Shown here: positions 60,488 through 64,000 of the stretch, piece after piece | Layout of the letters: each line of letters opens with the position of its first letter | Numbering within the stretch: the first letter of the stretch is position 1 | DNA from: Rariloculus sp963665575 | GTDB lineage: Bacteria; Pseudomonadota; Gammaproteobacteria; Steroidobacterales; Rariloculaceae | Reading direction: 5' to 3' | Assembly: GCA_963665575.2 (NCBI GenBank) | Contig: CAXXDW010000006.1 | Span: 434,001-498,000 of the forward strand | Length of the DNA stretch: 64,000 nucleotides | Notes under the pieces: model-generated | The model's input: only the letters and a program-made list of their open reading frames with translations | What the model was told of the DNA's origin: nothing | Databases searched by the model: none | Position numbers and translations under genes: made by a program

Positions 60488-61576
60488 ATGAAGCAGATCT
60501 CGAACCGTTGGCGAACTGCCGGATACGTCGCGCGGGCCGTTACCGCGGGACTTGCCGTCGCGTTTCTTGTCGTGCTCGTCAGACCGGATCTCATCGTTCC
60601 GCCGACCGGGTCTGCGGGTACGCCCGTCGCGAGCTTCGCCGACGCCGTCGCGGCAAGCTCGCCCGCAGTTGCGAACATATACACGGAGCGCACTCTGACG
60701 GCGCCCGGCACCGGTGCGGGCCGGGCGCTCAGGGGCGGATTCCTCGGGTCGGCCGTCGTCATCGATCAGGCAGGCTATCTCGTCACGAACTGGCACGTGA
60801 TCCGGGGCGCGGACGAGATTCGCATTCAGCTTGCGGACGGGCGCGTGGCTGCGCCGGAGATCGTCGGGACGGACCCCGAGACTGAGCTGGCGTTGCTCAA
60901 GATCGATCTTCCCGATCTGCCGAGCATCAGGCTTGGCCGATCCGATGAACTTGAAGTCGGCGAAGTCGTTCTCGCAATCGGCAATTCGCTGGGGCTCAGC
61001 CAGACCGTGACGATGGGCATCGTGAGTGCAACGGGCCGGGGCCAGCTCAACGTGGCCGTGTTCGAGGACTTCATCCAGACCGATGCGGCCATCAACATCG
61101 GCAATTCCGGCGGCGCCCTGATCAACAGCCAGGGCGAGCTCGTCGGCGTCAACACGGCGGTCACGAGTTCCGCGACGCGCGACCAGGCACCTCCCGAAGG
61201 GATCGGCTTCGCGATCCCCGTCAACCTCGTGCGCGGTGTCATGGCCCAACTGATCGAACATGGCCGGGTCATCCGCGGCTACCTGGGCGTCGAAGTCGAG
61301 GATCTTTCGATCCGCGACACCGCGCCGTTCGGGATTGACGGGTCCGCAGTGCAACTGCGCTCGGTGGAAGGTCCCGCGCTGACGGCGGGATTGCGCCCCG
61401 GCGACATCCTGACTCACGTTGCCGGACAGCGCGTCTTCAACCGGCAGCAGGCCATGAACATCGTCGCAAGCACCCAGCCCGGCGAGCGCCTTGAGGTGCG
61501 GGCGACGCGGCTCGACGGTCGTACGATAAACACGGTCGCGGTCCTCGAGGAACGGCCGGCGCAGGACGGAAGCTGA
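60488..61576 (+). CDS. DegS-like membrane-anchored HtrA serine protease
   Basis: A 362-residue protease with one N-terminal transmembrane anchor (ARAVTAGLAVAFLVVLV), a trypsin-like domain and a single PDZ domain. This is the DegS/AlgW layout that starts RseA cleavage in the sigma-E response. Catalytic His103 is in LVTNWHVIRGADE and Ser207 in NIGNSGGALINSQGE. The usual catalytic Asp of TDLAVLKI is Glu133 here (ETELALLKID), a conservative change that may alter activity. EGIGFAIPVNLV and GRVIRGYLGVEVED match DegS closely. It is divergent from petA. Confidence 0.85.
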   Translation: MKQISNRWRTAGYVARAVTAGLAVAFLVVLVRPDLIVPPTGSAGTPVASFADAVAASSPAVANIYTERTLTAPGTGAGRALRGGFLGSAVVIDQAGYLVTNWHVIRGADEIRIQLADGRVAAPEIVGTDPETELALLKIDLPDLPSIRLGRSDELEVGEVVLAIGNSLGLSQTVTMGIVSATGRGQLNVAVFEDFIQTDAAINIGNSGGALINSQGELVGVNTAVTSSATRDQAPPEGIGFAIPVNLVRGVMAQLIEHGRVIRGYLGVEVEDLSIRDTAPFGIDGSAVQLRSVEGPALTAGLRPGDILTHVAGQRVFNRQQAMNIVASTQPGERLEVRATRLDGRTINTVAVLEERPAQDGS

Positions 61577-61624
61577 ACCGACCCGACAGAATCGCCCGGA
61601 GACACACAAGGACGTGACAAGGCC

Positions 61625-62602
61625 ATGGATAGCGCAATTCGTTTGAGACGCGTCACCAAGACGTTCGGCGGCATGCGGGCCGTTGACAACCTTCACCTGA
61701 CCGTGCCGGCTGGCGGTCTGTACGGGTTCATCGGACCCAACGGCGCGGGCAAGACCACCACGATCCGGATGATCATGTCCATCCTGTTTCCGGATTCCGG
61801 AGAGATCCAGGTGCTTGGGCGTCGGTCCGCGCTCTCAGCCAAGGACCGCATCGGCTACCTGCCCGAAGAGCGCGGTCTCTACAGAAAGATGAAGGTTCGC
61901 CCCTTCCTGCGCTACATGGGGCGCCTGAAGGGCGTGGACGGATCGGGTCTCGACCGGCGCATCTCCGGCTGGCTCGAACGGGTGGGGCTCCCCGGGATCG
62001 AGTCGAAACGTTGCGACGAGCTTTCCAAGGGGATGTCGCAGAAGGTCCAGTTCGTCTCGGCCGTGCTGCACGAGCCGGAGTTGCTGATCCTCGACGAGCC
62101 GTTCAGCGGGCTCGATCCGGTCAGCATGCGGATGCTGCGCGGTCTGATTCTCGAAGAGCACGCACGCGGCACGACGGTTCTGTTCTCCACGCACGTCATG
62201 CCGCAGGCCGAGGAAATCTGCGAAAACGTCGTCATGGTGCACAAGGGCCAGAAGGTTCTCGACGACTCCGTGCCGGACATTCGCAGTCGATTCGACCCGC
62301 GGAGCATTCAGTTCGAACCGCTCGATCCCGGGGCCGACACCGGGGTGCTCGCAGCGATGCCGGAAGTGGAAGACGTCGGCGAAGGCGAGCGGGGTCTTGA
62401 GATCCTGCTCCGCACGGGCACGGACCCGGCGGCGGCCATGCGCCGGATCATGGCAGCCGTGCCGGCGGCGCGCATCGAGCTTTCCCGACCCCGGCTTGAG
62501 GATGTGTTCATCGGTCTGGTGAGCGAAATCGCATCCGCGGACGACGCAGACGGCCTGCGCGCGCAACTGCGCGATACCGCAACGACGGGAGCAACGGCAT
62601 GA
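61625..62602 (+). CDS. ABC transporter ATP-binding protein (NatA-type)
   Basis: A 325-residue ATPase with Walker A GPNGAGKTTTIRMIMS, signature SKGMSQKVQFVSAVLHEPEL and Walker B LLILDEPFSGLDPVSMRML. The H-loop is in TVLFSTHVMPQAEEICENVV. A C-terminal extension of about 90 residues (DUF4162-like) is typical of NatA-like ATPases. It pairs with the permease that begins 4 bases before its stop. The NatAB type was first known from Bacillus sodium export; other members move different solutes. Confidence 0.92.
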   Translation: MDSAIRLRRVTKTFGGMRAVDNLHLTVPAGGLYGFIGPNGAGKTTTIRMIMSILFPDSGEIQVLGRRSALSAKDRIGYLPEERGLYRKMKVRPFLRYMGRLKGVDGSGLDRRISGWLERVGLPGIESKRCDELSKGMSQKVQFVSAVLHEPELLILDEPFSGLDPVSMRMLRGLILEEHARGTTVLFSTHVMPQAEEICENVVMVHKGQKVLDDSVPDIRSRFDPRSIQFEPLDPGADTGVLAAMPEVEDVGEGERGLEILLRTGTDPAAAMRRIMAAVPAARIELSRPRLEDVFIGLVSEIASADDADGLRAQLRDTATTGATA

Positions 62603-63969
62603 AACGCATCCTGCAGATCGCCCAGCGCGACTTCATTGCAGTCGCCATGACCAAGGGCTTCATCATCGGGCTACTGATTTTTCCGCTCATTCTGGTCCTG
62701 TCGGGGACCCTCCTGCCGCGACTTTTCTTGGACACCGGCTACCAGGTCGAGGGCCGCTACGCGATCATCGATCCCACGCAGCTCGTACAGCCCGAATTGA
62801 GCCTTGCGCTCGACCCCGACACGATCGCCGAACGGCGGCTTGAGCGGCGTCGCGGGGCACTGGAGGAGCTGCCGGACATGGTTCGCGACGTCGCGCAAAT
62901 CGAAACTGAACAGGATCTGCTCGAGCTGCTGGGACCGCTGCCGAACGTCCGCCTGGTCGAACTGTCTCCCGATGCGGACGTCGAAGCCGAAAAAGCCTGG
63001 CTGAACGGCGAGACCGACGGTCTCGGGCACACCGCGCTGATCTTGATTCACGACGATGCGGTCCAGGCGCAGGGCGCGGAAGGAGAGTACGGAAGTTACG
63101 ATCTGTTTGTCGTGCCCAACCTCGACGACCGCGATCTCGGCTTCATACACAACAGCGTACGCGAAGCGATCATCACTGCGCGTGTCGCCCGGCAGTCGCT
63201 CGACAGGGACGCGATCGAAGCCGTTCTGCAGGTCTCCCGGCCTGCGGCGACGACGGTCAGCCAGGATGGCGAACAGCGTGCGATTCCTGAACTGAACGCC
63301 CTGTTGCCGGTGGCGTTCCTGCTCCTGCTTGTCATGGGCATCATGACCGGCGGCGGCACGATGCTGACGTCGATGATCGAAGAAAAATCGAGTCGCGTCG
63401 TCGAAGTCCTGTTGTCCGCGGTCTCGCCGATGGAACTCATGGCCGGCAAGCTCCTCGGAGGCGTTGCGATCAGCCTGGTCACAATGGTTCTTTACCTCGG
63501 CGCGGGTCTTGTGGCACTGGTGTCGTTCTCGATGTTCGGCCTGCTCGATCCGTGGCTGATCCTGTACCTCATGATCTTTTTCCTGATCGGTTTTTTCGTG
63601 ATCGGTTCGCTGATGCTCGCGGTCGGCGGGGCAGTCAACGAGGTCAGCGAAGCGCAGCAACTGCAAATGCCCCTGATGCTCGTCGTCATGGCCCCGTGGC
63701 TGCTCTGGCCCGTGATCTCGAGGGATCCCAATTCGACGCTGGCGATCGTGGCGAGCTTCCTCCCGCCGATCAATCCGTTCGGCATGGTGCTCAGGATGGC
63801 ATCGACCCAGCCGCCGCCGACATGGCAGCTGTGGCTGTCGATCGGCGTGGGAGCAGCTTCCGTGGTGGGCGCGGTCTGGGTGGCCGCCAAGGTGTTCCGG
63901 ATCGGCCTGCTGATGCACGGCAAGCCGCCGAACCTGATGACGCTGCTGCGCTGGGTCCGGATGTCCTGA
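62599..63969 (+). CDS. ABC transporter permease (NatB/ABC-2 type)
   Basis: A 456-residue ABC-2-type permease. One transmembrane helix near residue 15-37 precedes a large extracytoplasmic domain of about 200 residues. The domain is followed by five more helices from about 233 on (LLPVAFLLLLVMGIMTGGGT, ISLVTMVLYLGAGLVALVSF, IFFLIGFFVIGSLMLAVGGA). The segment TSMIEEKSSRVVEVLLSAVS is the ABC-2 signature of the NatB branch. Overlap with the ATPase is ATGA. The window ends 31 bases after its stop. Confidence 0.9.
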   Translation: MKRILQIAQRDFIAVAMTKGFIIGLLIFPLILVLSGTLLPRLFLDTGYQVEGRYAIIDPTQLVQPELSLALDPDTIAERRLERRRGALEELPDMVRDVAQIETEQDLLELLGPLPNVRLVELSPDADVEAEKAWLNGETDGLGHTALILIHDDAVQAQGAEGEYGSYDLFVVPNLDDRDLGFIHNSVREAIITARVARQSLDRDAIEAVLQVSRPAATTVSQDGEQRAIPELNALLPVAFLLLLVMGIMTGGGTMLTSMIEEKSSRVVEVLLSAVSPMELMAGKLLGGVAISLVTMVLYLGAGLVALVSFSMFGLLDPWLILYLMIFFLIGFFVIGSLMLAVGGAVNEVSEAQQLQMPLMLVVMAPWLLWPVISRDPNSTLAIVASFLPPINPFGMVLRMASTQPPPTWQLWLSIGVGAASVVGAVWVAAKVFRIGLLMHGKPPNLMTLLRWVRMS

Positions 63970-64000
63970 AGCGTGTCGGGGCGTTCAAGCGGACGCTACC

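Overview
The window is a GC-rich chromosomal segment from a Gram-negative bacterium, most likely a gammaproteobacterium. The evidence is synteny and gene content: a complete mraZ-to-lpxC division and cell-wall cluster with a convergent dciA-type DUF721 gene beyond lpxC, rnpB beside mraZ, rsmI divergent from lpoA-yraN-diaA, and petABC-sspA-sspB. A more precise placement, such as a marine Woeseiales- or Chromatiales-like lineage, is only a guess.

Layout. 1-6344 is an accessory block: the start of an amino-acid permease, a secreted lectin-like protein, a decayed copy of an exported MDR dehydrogenase, an aldolase-like lipoprotein, the intact exported MDR dehydrogenase, a cytoplasmic MDR dehydrogenase and a metallo-beta-lactamase-fold hydrolase. 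tRNA-Arg(TCG) follows. 6533-17201 holds single genes: an acyl-CoA dehydrogenase, a secreted unknown, a Tlc-type nucleotide transporter, a ferritin-like protein, an HpaB-type monooxygenase, a DUF945-like protein and a phosphotransferase. 17362-25624 is a tight heme operon, hemA-C-D-B-L, a histidine kinase, a response regulator and hemE. It is followed on the same strand by a chlorite-dismutase/HemQ-family gene, an actinobacterial-looking ferrochelatase and a flavin oxidase. 29823-33901 carries cysH, cysB, cysG and dciA (sulfur assimilation, siroheme, replication). 33903-51564 is the dcw cluster on the minus strand, with most genes overlapping as ATGA or GTGA. rnpB, rsmI, a frameshifted lpoA, yraN and diaA follow. 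The window ends with sspB-sspA-petCBA, a DegS-like protease and a NatAB-type ABC exporter.

How the genes work together. The heme genes cover every step from glutamyl-tRNA to uroporphyrinogen and its decarboxylation, plus metal insertion. The presence of a HemQ-family protein and a CpfC-like ferrochelatase hints at a coproporphyrin-dependent route. The embedded two-component system may couple the pathway to an envelope signal. CysG diverts uroporphyrinogen III to siroheme, and CysH supplies sulfite for the siroheme-dependent sulfite reductase, which is not in this window. The bc1 complex downstream consumes heme.

Notable non-genic structure: a 3 x 34-bp tandem repeat between rnpB and the mraZ promoter, five MraZ-box-like sites, a nested palindromic element with tandem repeats at 55.4 kb, a diverged repeat pair at 27.9 and 30.7 kb, and two mini-ORFs that bridge neighbouring genes through GTGA overlaps at both ends.
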